This document shows, in pieces, positions 7,706 to 16,538 of a stretch of DNA of 64,000 bases (positions within the stretch are counted from its first letter, which is position 1; each line of letters starts with the position of its first letter). The translations under genes and the position numbers were made by a program. This stretch comes from Phocoenobacter uteri (GTDB lineage: Bacteria; Pseudomonadota; Gammaproteobacteria; Enterobacterales; Pasteurellaceae). The stretch lies in NCBI RefSeq assembly GCF_900454895.1, contig NZ_UGTA01000001.1:1550001-1614000 (forward strand), read 5' to 3'. Below the pieces are notes generated by a model. The model saw nothing but the letters and a program-made list of their open reading frames with translations, did no database searches and had not been told where the DNA came from.

Positions 7706-8740
7706 ATGACAACAAAAAAACCAGTCGTATTTAGTGGCGTTCAGCCATCAGGTGAGCTTACATTAGGCAATTATTTAGGGGCATTACGTCAATGGGTTAA
7801 AATGCAAGATGACTATGATTGTCTCTATTGCATTGTGGATCTGCACGCCATCACGGTTCGTCAAGATCCAGAAGCATTGCGTAAAGCAACCTTAGATGTG
7901 CTAGCTCTTTATCTTGCGTGTGGCATTGATCCTGAAAAAAGCACTATTTTTATTCAATCTCACGTGCCAGAGCATACTCAATTAGCGTGGACGTTAAATT
8001 GCTACACCTACTTTGGTGAAATGAACCGAATGACGCAGTTTAAAGATAAATCAGCTCGCTACGAAGAAAATGTTAATGTTGGTTTATTTACTTATCCTAT
8101 TTTAATGGCGGCAGATATTTTGTTATATCAAGCAAATCAAGTGCCAGTGGGCGATGATCAACGTCAGCATTTAGAAATTACCCGTGATATTGCCGATCGT
8201 TTTAATTCACTTTATGGTGAAAAAGACGCAGAAGGTAATCTTGTGAAAGGCATTTTTGAAGTGCCAGAAGTCTTTATTGCGAAGCAAGGGGCGAGAGTAA
8301 TGTCATTACTTGAACCAACCAAAAAAATGTCAAAATCAGATGATAACCGTAAAAATGTGATTGGTTTATTAGAAGATCCAAAAGCCGTCGCGAAGAAAAT
8401 TAAACGTGCGATGACTGATGGCGATGAGCCACCTGTGGTGCGTTATGACGTGAAAAATAAAGCAGGTGTATCCAACTTATTAGATATTTTATCGGCAATC
8501 ACAGGTAAAACGATTCCTGAATTAGAAGCGGAATTTGAAGGTAAAATGTATGGTCATTTAAAAACAGCGGTTGCTGATGAAGTGTCTACATTGCTGACTG
8601 ATTTACAAGAACGTTTCCACCATTTCCGTAATAATGAGGAATTATTAGAAAAAATTTACCGTGATGGTGCAAAAAAAGCGAGAGCAAAAGCACAACGAAC
8701 CTTGAAAGAGGTTTATCAAGCGGTCGGATTTGTTGCATAA
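7706..8740 (+). CDS. trpS: Tryptophan--tRNA ligase
   Basis: Class I aminoacyl-tRNA synthetase charging tRNA-Trp. PSGELTLGNYLG (residues 14-25) holds the HIGH-equivalent motif and KMSKS is at 207-211. GDDQRQHLEITRDIADRFN is a characteristic TrpRS segment. The 344-residue length is typical. The ATG at 7706 follows AGGAAGAAATAGGAA. A DUF805 gene follows after 27 bases and is probably co-transcribed. No Trp-rich leader peptide is visible upstream. Confidence 0.97.
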   Translation: MTTKKPVVFSGVQPSGELTLGNYLGALRQWVKMQDDYDCLYCIVDLHAITVRQDPEALRKATLDVLALYLACGIDPEKSTIFIQSHVPEHTQLAWTLNCYTYFGEMNRMTQFKDKSARYEENVNVGLFTYPILMAADILLYQANQVPVGDDQRQHLEITRDIADRFNSLYGEKDAEGNLVKGIFEVPEVFIAKQGARVMSLLEPTKKMSKSDDNRKNVIGLLEDPKAVAKKIKRAMTDGDEPPVVRYDVKNKAGVSNLLDILSAITGKTIPELEAEFEGKMYGHLKTAVADEVSTLLTDLQERFHHFRNNEELLEKIYRDGAKKARAKAQRTLKEVYQAVGFVA

Positions 8741-8767
8741 TTTACACATTTTACAAAGAGGTAAAAA

Positions 8768-9154
8768 ATGAATTGGTATCTTGAAGTTCTAAAAAAATAT
8801 GCCGTCTTTAACGGCCGTGCAAGACGTAAAGAATATTGGTTTTTTATTTTGTTTAGTACAGTAGTCAGTTTTATACTGAGTATTCTAGACAACCTTATAG
8901 GATTTATAGATTATAACAGTGGGCTTGGCATTTTAGGCGGTATCTATTCTTTAGCTATTTTAATTCCAAGCATTGCGGTTAGTGTAAGACGCTTACACGA
9001 TATTAACCGTAGCGGCTGGTGGATGTTAATTACATTCATTCCAGTTATTGGGTTAATTGTTCTATTCGTCTTTGCGTGCTTAAAAGGAACGGAAGGGGAA
9101 AATAAATATGGTGATGATCCATTGGAACAAGAAAATTCAGTGACAAGCTTTTAG
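8768..9154 (+). CDS. DUF805 family membrane protein (first of three)
   Basis: A 128-residue inner-membrane protein. The N-terminus MNWYLEVLKKYAVFNGRARRKEYWFF is the family hallmark (an FxGRxxRxEYW-type motif), followed by about three or four hydrophobic segments. VRRLHDINRSGWW precedes the last segments and the hydrophilic tail has the usual NKYGDDPL motif. Function of DUF805 proteins is not known. AAAGAGG precedes the start and trpS ends 27 bases upstream. Two further members occur in this window at 13253 and 61238. Confidence 0.88.
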   Translation: MNWYLEVLKKYAVFNGRARRKEYWFFILFSTVVSFILSILDNLIGFIDYNSGLGILGGIYSLAILIPSIAVSVRRLHDINRSGWWMLITFIPVIGLIVLFVFACLKGTEGENKYGDDPLEQENSVTSF

Positions 9155-9184
9155 ATAAAACACTTTATAAAGCTCTTCATAAAA

Positions 9185-9213
9185 TAAAGGCGATCATTTG
9201 ATCGCCTTTATTT
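9185..9213. terminator. Bidirectional terminator between DUF805 gene and acpP
   Basis: AAAGGCGATCA (9186-9196) and TGATCGCCTTT (9199-9209) form a perfect 11-bp stem. It lies between convergent genes, with T-rich flanks on both strands. Confidence 0.85.
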
Positions 9214-9219
9214 GTAATC

Positions 9220-9450
9220 TTATTGATTGTTTTGAACGTAATCAATCGCAGATTGAACAGTAGTAATTTTCTCTGCTTCTTCATCAGGAATTTCGATATC
9301 GAATTCTTCTTCTAAAGCCATTACTAATTCAACAGTATCTAAAGAGTCTGCACCTAAATCATCAATGAATGATGCTTCTGGTTTAGCTTCTTCAAGGCTC
9401 ACACCTAATTGTTCTACGATAATGTTTTTTACGCGTTCTTCAATGCTCAT
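9220..9450 (-). CDS. acpP: Acyl carrier protein
   Basis: Central carrier of fatty acid synthesis. The 76-residue acidic protein has the phosphopantetheine site DLGADSLDTVEL with Ser36. The ATG at 9450 follows AGGAAACAAAAA; an upstream in-frame extension is not needed. In many relatives acpP follows fabG, but here it stands alone between trpS/DUF805 and focA, with its own promoter at 9495-9522 and a terminator at 9185-9213. The 5' untranslated region has a small hairpin (TTCGC/GCGAA). Confidence 0.97.
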   Translation of the reverse strand: MSIEERVKNIIVEQLGVSLEEAKPEASFIDDLGADSLDTVELVMALEEEFDIEIPDEEAEKITTVQSAIDYVQNNQ

Positions 9451-9933
9451 TTTTTGTTTCCTATTTATGACTTCGCTTAACTGCGAAAATGTATAGTGTA
9501 AAGAAAATTTAACTGATTTCAAGCCTTTTCAAGCAATTTTAATAGAACTCAAACCAGTTATGCTTTTCCTCACACCGTTTTATAAAATGATTTTGTTCAC
9601 GGTCTGAACGAAAAAGCAGACCAATTTTAACATTATGTATTGTGTTGATCCATAGTTGATTTTTGATTAAGTGATTATTTTCTCAAATTTATCGAATAAG
9701 TACTTACTTCTAATAAAAATTAAAAATCACAATATAGTATATTAAATAGAATTTAGTTATGCATTTTTTGTTACAAAACGCCAGCCAAATAAAACAAATT
9801 TAACAAAAAATTAACACCAGTGAGACTATTTAATTGATCTAGGATAACTTTACTAAATTCATTTTGAATCGACCAAATGAAAAGGTTATACTTCAACAAA
9901 TCTTATAAACTTTCAAATTTTAGTTGAATTATT
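9451..9933. other. Divergent acpP-focA intergenic region (483 bp)
   Basis: No gene. The left end holds the acpP promoter. Upstream of focA, TTGAT-CTAG-GATAA (9834-9847) keeps one half of an FNR box (TTGAT-N4-ATCAA) and only part of the other. FNR control of focA-pfl is usual in this family, but the site is weak. Nothing else is recognised. Confidence 0.45.
9495..9522 (-). promoter_or_regulatory. acpP promoter
   Basis: On the minus strand TTGAAA (9517-9522) and TACACT (9495-9500) are separated by 16 bases. Transcription would start near 9488. Confidence 0.5.
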
Positions 9934-10761
9934 ATGATGTATTCTCCTGTTGAAATGGCAAAAATTGCCCTAGATGGTGCAGTTTATAAAGCACTTAAAA
10001 AACCATTATATGCGTTTATCTCTGCAATTCTTGCTGGTGCTTTTATTGCAATCGCATTTGTTTTTTATACCACAGTCAAAACTGGGGCAACGGATGTGCC
10101 TTGGGGTATTGCTAATTTACTTGGCGGTATTGTTTTCTCGCTTGGCTTAATGCTTTGTGTCGTCTTTGGCACCGATTTATTCACTTCTACCACTCTCACT
10201 GTTATCGCAAAAGCAAGCGATCGCATCTCTTTTTCTCAGATGTTTAAAAACTGGGGCATCGTGTATGCGGGCAACTTAGTGGGTGGCTTAATAATTGTGG
10301 CGTTGATGTGGTTTGCAGGGCAATATATGGCAGATCACGGTCAATGGGGCTTAACCATTTTAAAAGTATCACAACATAAATTACACCATACTTGGATTGA
10401 AGCATTTAGTCTTGGCATTATGTGTAACATTATGGTGTGTGCAGGCGTTTGGATGTCTTATGCGGGTAAAAGTTTAACAGATAAAACGTTAATTTTAATT
10501 TTACCTATTGCAATGTTCGTGGCTTCAGGCTTTGAGCACTGTGTGGCAAATATGTTTATGGTTCCAATGGGGATTTTAATTCAGCATTGTGCAAGTCCTG
10601 AATTTTGGACGGCGATTGGTGTTGATCCTGCACAATTTGCAGATTTAACCGTTGGGCATTTTATTGGTAATAATCTTATTCCTGTAACATTGGGAAATAT
10701 TGTAGGCGGATCATTCTTTATTGGTTTGGTTCAATGGTTTTTACATATTAGAAAGCATTAA
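9934..10761 (+). CDS. focA: Formate channel FocA
   Basis: Pentameric formate/nitrite-transporter-family channel that moves formate across the inner membrane during mixed-acid fermentation. The 275-residue protein has about six hydrophobic helices. Family features are ISAILAGAFIAIAFVFY near residue 29, GIMCNIMVCAGVWMSYAGKS near 168 and the central SGFEHCVANMF near 203. No strong ribosome binding site is seen; ATGATG doublets leave the exact start uncertain by one codon. pflB follows 116 bases downstream, the usual focA-pflB pairing. Confidence 0.94.
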   Translation: MMYSPVEMAKIALDGAVYKALKKPLYAFISAILAGAFIAIAFVFYTTVKTGATDVPWGIANLLGGIVFSLGLMLCVVFGTDLFTSTTLTVIAKASDRISFSQMFKNWGIVYAGNLVGGLIIVALMWFAGQYMADHGQWGLTILKVSQHKLHHTWIEAFSLGIMCNIMVCAGVWMSYAGKSLTDKTLILILPIAMFVASGFEHCVANMFMVPMGILIQHCASPEFWTAIGVDPAQFADLTVGHFIGNNLIPVTLGNIVGGSFFIGLVQWFLHIRKH

Positions 10762-10783
10762 GAAATAACGGAATTTCAAATTA

Positions 10784-10838
10784 ACAAGCGGTTAAATTTA
10801 GATTAGTTTTTGCAAATTTTTCATAAAATATGACCGCT
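10784..10838. repeat. Inverted pair of uptake signal sequences
   Basis: ACAAGCGGTTAAATTTAG (from 10784) faces an opposed GACCGCTT (10832-10838), with TTTGCAAATTTTT between them. Both cores fit the Apl USS, and the pair could fold into a hairpin between focA and pflB. Confidence 0.65.
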
Positions 10839-10876
10839 TCAATTTTAACTTATCTTTAATTATAGAGGATTTAACG

Positions 10877-13159
10877 ATGACTCAGATGACAGAAACTCAA
10901 CAACAAGCGTGGCAAGGTTTTGCAGCAGGTGAGTGGCAAGAAAGCGTAAACGTACGTGACTTTATTCAAAAAAACTACACACCTTATGAAGGCGATGAGT
11001 CTTTCTTAGCAGGTGCGACTGAAGCAACTAACATTCTTTGGGCAAAAGTAATGGAAGGCATCAAAGAAGAGAACCGTACTCACGAACCTCTTGATTTTGA
11101 TACTGATCTTCCTTCAACCATTACCTCTCACGCAGCAGGTTATATTGATAAAGATTTAGAGCAAATTGTTGGTCTTCAAACTGATAAGCCATTAAAACGT
11201 GCAATCATTCCATTCGGTGGAATTAAAATGGTGGAAGGTTCTTGTAAAGTTTATGGTCGTGAATTAGATCCACAAGTGAAAAAAATCTTTACTGAATACC
11301 GTAAAACCCATAACCAAGGGGTATTCGACGTTTATACACCAGATATTTTACGTTGTCGTAAATCAGGTATCATCACAGGTCTTCCAGATGCTTACGGTCG
11401 TGGTCGTATTATCGGTGACTACCGTCGTGTTGCACTATACGGTATCGACTTCTTAATGGCGGATAAACTTGCTCAATTCCACTCTTTACAAGAGCGTTTA
11501 GAAAACGGTGAAGATTTAGAAGCAACAATCCGTTTACGTGAAGAAATTGCAGATCAATACAAAGCACTTTCTCAAATCAAACAAATGGCTGCAACTTATG
11601 GCTATGATATTTCAGGCCCTGCAACAAGTGCAAAAGAAGCAATCCAATGGTTATACTTTGGTTACTTAGCTGCAGTTAAATCACAAAATGGTGCGGCGAT
11701 GTCATTCGGTCGTACTTCTACTTTCTTAGATATTTATATCGAACGTGACTTACAAGCAGGTAAAATCACAGAACAAGACGCACAAGAGTTAATGGATCAC
11801 CTAGTAATGAAATTACGTATGGTGCGTTTCTTACGTACACCTGAATATGATCAATTATTCTCTGGCGACCCAATGTGGGCAACAGAAACATTTGGTGGTA
11901 TGGGCTTAGACGGTCGTACATTGGTAACAAAAAACAGCTTCCGTATGTTACACACATTGTACACAATGGGTCCTTCACCAGAGCCAAACTTAACCATCTT
12001 ATGGTCTGAACAGTTACCAAAAGCATTTAAAGAATACTGTGCGAAAGTGTCAATCGATACATCATCAGTTCAATATGAAAATGATGACTTAATGCGTCCA
12101 GACTTCAACAGCGATGACTATGCAATTGCGTGTTGTGTAAGCCCAATGGTTGTGGGTAAACAAATGCAGTTCTTCGGTGCACGTGCAAATTTAGCGAAAA
12201 CAATGCTTTATGCAATCAACGGCGGTGTTGATGAAAACAGCAAAATGCAAGTTGGTCCTAAATTTGATCGTATTACTTCTGAAGTATTAGACTTTGACGA
12301 AGTAATGGAGCGTATGGACACCTTTATGGATTGGTTAGCAAAACAATATGTGACTGCGTTAAACATCATTCACTATATGCACGATAAATACAGCTATGAA
12401 GCGTCACTAATGGCATTACACGATCGTGATGTATATCGTACAATGGCGTGTGGTATCGCTGGACTTTCAGTTGCAGCTGACTCACTTTCAGCAATCAAAT
12501 ATGCAAAAGTGAAACCAATTCGTGATGAAGATGGTATCGCAGTTGACTTTGAAATTGAAGGTGAATATCCACAATTCGGTAACAATGATTCTCGTGTAGA
12601 TGACTTTGCTTGTGACCTAGTTGAACGTTTCATGAAGAAAATTCAAAAACTTAAAACTTATCGTAATGCTGTGCCTACTCAGTCAGTATTAACTATCACA
12701 TCTAACGTGGTTTACGGTAAGAAAACAGGTAACACCCCAGACGGTCGTCGTTCAGGTGCACCATTCGGTCCAGGTGCTAACCCAATGCACGGACGTGACC
12801 AAAAAGGTGCGGTAGCGTCATTAACTTCTGTGGCTAAATTACCATTTGCGTATGCGAAAGACGGTATTTCATATACATTCTCAATCGTACCAAATGCGTT
12901 AGGTAAAGATGACCTTGCTCAAAAACGTAACTTAGCGGGCTTAATGGACGGTTACTTCCACCACGAAGCAGAAGTAGAAGGCGGTCAGCACTTAAACGTA
13001 AACGTAATGAACCGTGAAATGTTATTAGACGCAATGGAAAACCCTGAAAAATACCCACAATTAACTATTCGTGTTTCAGGTTATGCGGTGCGTTTCAACT
13101 CATTAACTAAAGAGCAACAACAAGACGTAATTACACGTACGTTCACACGCTCTCTATAA
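10877..13159 (+). CDS. pflB: Formate acetyltransferase (pyruvate formate-lyase)
   Basis: Glycyl-radical enzyme converting pyruvate and CoA to formate and acetyl-CoA under anaerobiosis. The catalytic cysteine pair is Cys419-Cys420 in ACCVSPM, and the radical-bearing Gly735 lies in VSGYAVRFN near the C-terminus. Length of 760 residues is normal. AGAGGA precedes the ATG at 10877; a second ATG three codons on is possible. focA is upstream. The activase gene pflA is not in the immediate neighbourhood; downstream is a terminator and then a DUF805 gene. Confidence 0.98.
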   Translation: MTQMTETQQQAWQGFAAGEWQESVNVRDFIQKNYTPYEGDESFLAGATEATNILWAKVMEGIKEENRTHEPLDFDTDLPSTITSHAAGYIDKDLEQIVGLQTDKPLKRAIIPFGGIKMVEGSCKVYGRELDPQVKKIFTEYRKTHNQGVFDVYTPDILRCRKSGIITGLPDAYGRGRIIGDYRRVALYGIDFLMADKLAQFHSLQERLENGEDLEATIRLREEIADQYKALSQIKQMAATYGYDISGPATSAKEAIQWLYFGYLAAVKSQNGAAMSFGRTSTFLDIYIERDLQAGKITEQDAQELMDHLVMKLRMVRFLRTPEYDQLFSGDPMWATETFGGMGLDGRTLVTKNSFRMLHTLYTMGPSPEPNLTILWSEQLPKAFKEYCAKVSIDTSSVQYENDDLMRPDFNSDDYAIACCVSPMVVGKQMQFFGARANLAKTMLYAINGGVDENSKMQVGPKFDRITSEVLDFDEVMERMDTFMDWLAKQYVTALNIIHYMHDKYSYEASLMALHDRDVYRTMACGIAGLSVAADSLSAIKYAKVKPIRDEDGIAVDFEIEGEYPQFGNNDSRVDDFACDLVERFMKKIQKLKTYRNAVPTQSVLTITSNVVYGKKTGNTPDGRRSGAPFGPGANPMHGRDQKGAVASLTSVAKLPFAYAKDGISYTFSIVPNALGKDDLAQKRNLAGLMDGYFHHEAEVEGGQHLNVNVMNREMLLDAMENPEKYPQLTIRVSGYAVRFNSLTKEQQQDVITRTFTRSL

Positions 13160-13201
13160 TAAAAATGTTACCTAAAATTATTTAGGTAAGATTGTCAAAA
13201 T

Positions 13202-13247
13202 AAAGGATTAAGTTTAATATGATTAGACTTAATCCTTTTTGTTTTTA
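13202..13247 (+). terminator. pflB terminator
   Basis: AAAGGATTAAGT (13202-13213) pairs perfectly with ACTTAATCCTTT (13227-13238), followed by TTGTTTTT. A smaller hairpin (TTACCTAAA/TTTAGGTAA) lies just upstream. Confidence 0.85.
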
Positions 13248-13252
13248 TCGCG

Positions 13253-13642
13253 ATGAATAACATAAATATCAAAATAATGTTCCGTGTTTATTTACACGAA
13301 TTTAAAAATTATGCGAATTTTAAAGGCAGAGCGAGTGTTGAATATTATCGTTCATTTATACTAATGCACGGCATGATATTCTTATGCTTAATGGGACTAT
13401 GTGCGCTTTTTCATGAAAAAACACTTATACAACTTCTTTTTATCTATCTGCTTAGCGGTTTATTACCCATGTTGGCAGTGATGACTAGACGTTTCCATGA
13501 TCTAGGGAAAAGTGGTTGGAATATCATCGGTATAAATACACTTACTTTAGCAAGTTTGATTAGAGAAAGCTCATCGGAACCAAATAAATATGGCGAAAAG
13601 CCAAATGATATAGCATTTATAAAGGAAAAAACCTCATTATAA
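13253..13642 (+). CDS. DUF805-like membrane protein (second of three)
   Basis: Up to 129 residues. FRVYLHEFKNYANFKGRASVEYYRSF matches the DUF805 N-terminus with changes (RASVEYY for RARRKEYW). RRFHDLGKSGWN and NKYGEKPND match the central and tail motifs. Two or three hydrophobic segments are present, and the region between them is shorter than in the copy at 8768. No ribosome binding site is seen before the ATG at 13253 or before the alternative ATG at 13277, and it begins six bases after the pflB terminator. Expression is therefore uncertain; it may be a decaying paralogue. Confidence 0.65.
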   Translation: MNNINIKIMFRVYLHEFKNYANFKGRASVEYYRSFILMHGMIFLCLMGLCALFHEKTLIQLLFIYLLSGLLPMLAVMTRRFHDLGKSGWNIIGINTLTLASLIRESSSEPNKYGEKPNDIAFIKEKTSL

Positions 13643-13701
13643 CAACGAGCTAAATAACGGATATTTTAGAGTTGTTCTATTTTTAAGATAAATAAAAGAT
13701 A

Positions 13702-13738
13702 AAAAAATGGTCAAAGCAAACAATGTTTTGACCATTCT
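13702..13738 (-). terminator. htrA terminator
   Basis: AATGGTCAAA (13706-13715) pairs with TTTGACCATT (13727-13736). Read leftward it ends in a run of T, which suits the minus-strand htrA gene. Confidence 0.8.
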
Positions 13739-13750
13739 TATTATTTTAAC

Positions 13751-15151
13751 TTATTGAATAATAATAAATAAGTTAGTATCTTCTCGTAAAATATGTAACG
13801 CAATTACCGCTGGTTTTTTCTCAATAATTTTGCGTAATTCGCCCACATTTTTGACCGCTTGACGGTTTACGCCGATAATAATATCGCCTTTTTCTAAACC
13901 TCGTAATTCAGCCATTGAGCCTTTTGCTACTTCTGTAACTTCAACCCCTTTAGTGCTTCCCTCACTATGATTACTAAGCTTAGCTCCTTTCAATTCAGGT
14001 AATAAATCTTGTGAGCCAATTTGAGCATTCTCATCACTTGATTGCAATTTCACTTTTACGGTTTTGCTTTCATTATTGCGTAAATAAGTAAGCTCAATTT
14101 CTTTACCCGCACCTGATGTTGCAATTTTTGCTCGCATTTCATTAAAGTTAGCAATTTTTTTACCATTCATTTTTACGATCACATCGCCTGCTTTAATGCC
14201 CGCTTTTTCAGCTGCTGAATTTGGTAATACTTCACTGACAAACGCACCTTGTTGTGCATCAACACCAAATTCTTTGGCTAAATCAGCATTTAATTCGCCG
14301 CCTTTAATACCAAGCATCCCACGTTTAACTTGTCCAAATTCCACAATTTGATTGATTAAGTTATGTGCCATATTACTTGGAATCGCAAAGGCAATCCCTG
14401 CATTACCACCGCTTGGGGAAATAATGGCAGTATTCACACCAATCAACTCGCCTTGTAAATTGATTAAAGGTCCACCTGAATTTCCTTGATTAACCGCTGC
14501 ATCGGTTTGGATATAGTTCTCATAGCTTTTATCTAAATCGCCCATTGAACGCCCAAGTGCCGAAACAATTCCTGAAGTTACCGTTTGACCTAAGCCAAAT
14601 GGATTACCAATCGCAACAGTAAAATCTCCGACACGAATCTTATCTGAATCTGCAAATTTAATTTCAGTCAAATTTTTTGGATTTTCAACTTGAATTAAAG
14701 CGACATCAGACATCGGATCTGCACCCACTAATTTGGCTTTAAATTTACGTCCATCTTCCAATAAAACAGTAATTTTTTCTGCTTTATCAATTACGTGATT
14801 ATTGGTTAGAATATAACCTTTTTCAGCATTGATAATCGCACCAGAGCCTAACCCTCTGAATTTATGAGAGCGTTCGCCACGATTACCAAAAAAGTCATCC
14901 CCAAAGAAAAATCTGAATTCATCAGGTAGATTAGGTTGCATTGGCTGCTCTTTTGTCTTTCCTTCCACTTCAATACTCACAACCGCTGGTTTTACTTTCT
15001 CAAGCATTGGTGCAAGGCTCACTGTTTGCCTATCATTTGATTTCGTAATCGCGTCTAAAATTGAGTTTGCATAACTCGGGCTAGAAAAAGTTAACGTTGT
15101 TGCACCTAGCACAAGTGAGGCTAATAATGTTTTTTGGATTTTTTTATTCAT
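13751..15151 (-). CDS. htrA: Periplasmic serine protease/chaperone of the HtrA (DegP/DegQ) family
   Basis: Degrades or refolds misfolded envelope proteins. A signal peptide (MNKKIQKTLLASLVLGATTL..., predicted cut after Ala28 in PSYA) leads to a trypsin-like domain with His119 (TNNHV), Asp149 (DPMSDVAL) and Ser225 (NQGNSGGPL). Two PDZ domains follow (about 265-355 and 375-465). At 466 residues it is close to both DegP and DegQ; I cannot separate the two by sequence alone. It is monocistronic, with its own terminator. No clear sigma-E promoter was identified. Confidence 0.93.
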   Translation of the reverse strand: MNKKIQKTLLASLVLGATTLTFSSPSYANSILDAITKSNDRQTVSLAPMLEKVKPAVVSIEVEGKTKEQPMQPNLPDEFRFFFGDDFFGNRGERSHKFRGLGSGAIINAEKGYILTNNHVIDKAEKITVLLEDGRKFKAKLVGADPMSDVALIQVENPKNLTEIKFADSDKIRVGDFTVAIGNPFGLGQTVTSGIVSALGRSMGDLDKSYENYIQTDAAVNQGNSGGPLINLQGELIGVNTAIISPSGGNAGIAFAIPSNMAHNLINQIVEFGQVKRGMLGIKGGELNADLAKEFGVDAQQGAFVSEVLPNSAAEKAGIKAGDVIVKMNGKKIANFNEMRAKIATSGAGKEIELTYLRNNESKTVKVKLQSSDENAQIGSQDLLPELKGAKLSNHSEGSTKGVEVTEVAKGSMAELRGLEKGDIIIGVNRQAVKNVGELRKIIEKKPAVIALHILREDTNLFIIIQ

Positions 15152-15356
15152 CTAATATTCCTTCTTAATTTTTTATATCATTGTCAACTTCGTATTAAAA
15201 GTGCACTTAAGACTCTTATTTTTAAGCACGGTTCAAAAAAATAACAAGATTGTGCGTCATTTATGTCATTTTTATCGTGGGACAACTACCTATTTATGTT
15301 TTATCTTCTTTAAAATCAAGAGGGAAATTATTATTTTCCTCAAATTTTATAATTAT

Positions 15357-15388
15357 AAGCGGTCATATTTTAAGAAGATTTTGCAAAA
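15357..15388 (+). repeat. DNA uptake signal sequence (Apl type)
   Basis: AAGCGGTCATATTTTAAG, then AAGATTTTGCAAAA, matches core and tail of the Apl USS. Confidence 0.7.
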
Positions 15389-15392
15389 AAAA

Positions 15393-15414
15393 TTTTGTGA
15401 CCAACATCACAGTT
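15393..15414. promoter_or_regulatory. CRP site upstream of fbp
   Basis: TGTGA (15396-15400), CCAACA, TCACA (15407-15411) is an exact CRP core. Its centre is about 60 bases before the start predicted from TATAAT (15451-15456), a class I position. Confidence 0.8.
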
Positions 15415-15480
15415 TCATAATTTTTTTGGCTCAAAAATGTTAATAAATTGTATAATTTTTTCATTTAACGAGATGATTTT

Positions 15481-16482
15481 ATGAAAACACTAGATGAATT
15501 TATTGTAGAAAAGCAAGCAGAATATCCAAATGCAAAAGGAGAATTAAGTAGTATCTTAGCCGCGATTCGTTTAGTTGCTAAAATTATTCATCGTGATATC
15601 AACCGAGCAGGTTTAACCGATGATATTATCGGGCTTTCTGGCGAAGAAAATGTGCAGGGTGAAAGCCAGATGAAACTGGATATTTTTGCTCACGAAAAAA
15701 TGAAAAAAGCGTTATTAGCTCGCGGTGAAGTAGCGGGATTTGCTTCCGAAGAAGAGGAAAATATCGTTATTTTTGATAACGAACACGCTCGCAATGCAAA
15801 ATATGTAGTGCTTGCAGATCCCTTAGATGGTTCATCAAATATTGATGTGAATGTTGCGGTGGGTACAATTTTTTCTATTTACAGACGTGTCACCCCCGTT
15901 GGAGAACCCGTCACCCTAGAAGATTTTTTACAAGAAGGACATAAGCAAGTTGCCGCAGGCTACGTGGTTTATGGCTCATCTACAATGCTCGTCTATACCA
16001 CAGGTAATGGCACAAATGGCTTTACTTATGATCCTTCACTTGGCACATTTTGCCTTTCCCATCCTGATATTAAAATTCCAGAGCAAGGTTATATTTATTC
16101 AGTAAACGAGGGGCAATATATTAAATTTCCACAAGGAGTGAAACGTTATATTAAATATTGTCAAGAAGACGTACCAGCGGAAAAACGCCCTTATTCAGCA
16201 CGTTATGTAGGATCGTTGGTTTCGGACTTTCATCGTAATATGCTAAAAGGAGGCATTTATCTTTATCCAAAATCAACCCATTATCCAAATGGAAAATTGC
16301 GTTTGTTATATGAAGGAAATCCAATGGCGTTTTTAGCAGAACAGGCGGGTGGATTAGCAACTAATGGGGAGCAACGTATTTTAGAGATTAAAGCAACAGA
16401 GCTTCATCAACGTGTACCGCTTTTTGTAGGATCAGCAAAAATGATGGAAAAATTACATTCGTTTTTAGCAGAAGATCAATAA
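15481..16482 (+). CDS. fbp: Fructose-1,6-bisphosphatase, class 1
   Basis: Gluconeogenic hydrolysis of fructose 1,6-bisphosphate. LADPLDGSSNIDVNVAVGTIF near residue 117 supplies the metal-binding DPxDGSSN motif. SGEENVQGESQMKLDIFA and the C-terminal region with KLRLLYEGNPMAFLAEQAGG are typical of class 1 enzymes. Length of 333 residues is full. The CRP site upstream fits activation when preferred sugars are scarce. The gene is alone; pgsA is convergent. Confidence 0.97.
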   Translation: MKTLDEFIVEKQAEYPNAKGELSSILAAIRLVAKIIHRDINRAGLTDDIIGLSGEENVQGESQMKLDIFAHEKMKKALLARGEVAGFASEEEENIVIFDNEHARNAKYVVLADPLDGSSNIDVNVAVGTIFSIYRRVTPVGEPVTLEDFLQEGHKQVAAGYVVYGSSTMLVYTTGNGTNGFTYDPSLGTFCLSHPDIKIPEQGYIYSVNEGQYIKFPQGVKRYIKYCQEDVPAEKRPYSARYVGSLVSDFHRNMLKGGIYLYPKSTHYPNGKLRLLYEGNPMAFLAEQAGGLATNGEQRILEIKATELHQRVPLFVGSAKMMEKLHSFLAEDQ

Positions 16483-16494
16483 CAATATTTTTTC

Positions 16495-16515
16495 GCCAAT
16501 GCATAATGCATTGGC
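16495..16515. terminator. Possible terminator between fbp and pgsA
   Basis: GCCAATGCAT and ATGCATTGGC (16495-16504, 16506-16515) are perfect inverted repeats between convergent genes, but no strong T-run follows on either strand. Confidence 0.4.
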
Positions 16516-16538
16516 ACTGTATTTCAAAATTTAGCTTA

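Larger units (their letters stand above)
15152..15480. other. Divergent htrA-fbp intergenic region (329 bp)
   Basis: Contains an Apl-type USS (15357-15388), a CRP site (15393-15414) and TATAAT at 15451-15456 serving fbp. A short open frame here (15201-15443) has no ribosome binding site and crosses these elements, so it is not called. Confidence 0.6.

Noticed and set aside
9834..9847. FNR box before focA
   Set aside because: Only one half (TTGAT) fits; the second half (GATAA for ATCAA) matches two of five. Mentioned under the intergenic region but not called.
15201..15443. Possible 80-residue protein between htrA and fbp
   Set aside because: No ribosome binding site; low-complexity Lys/Phe/Ile composition; it runs through the USS and CRP site.
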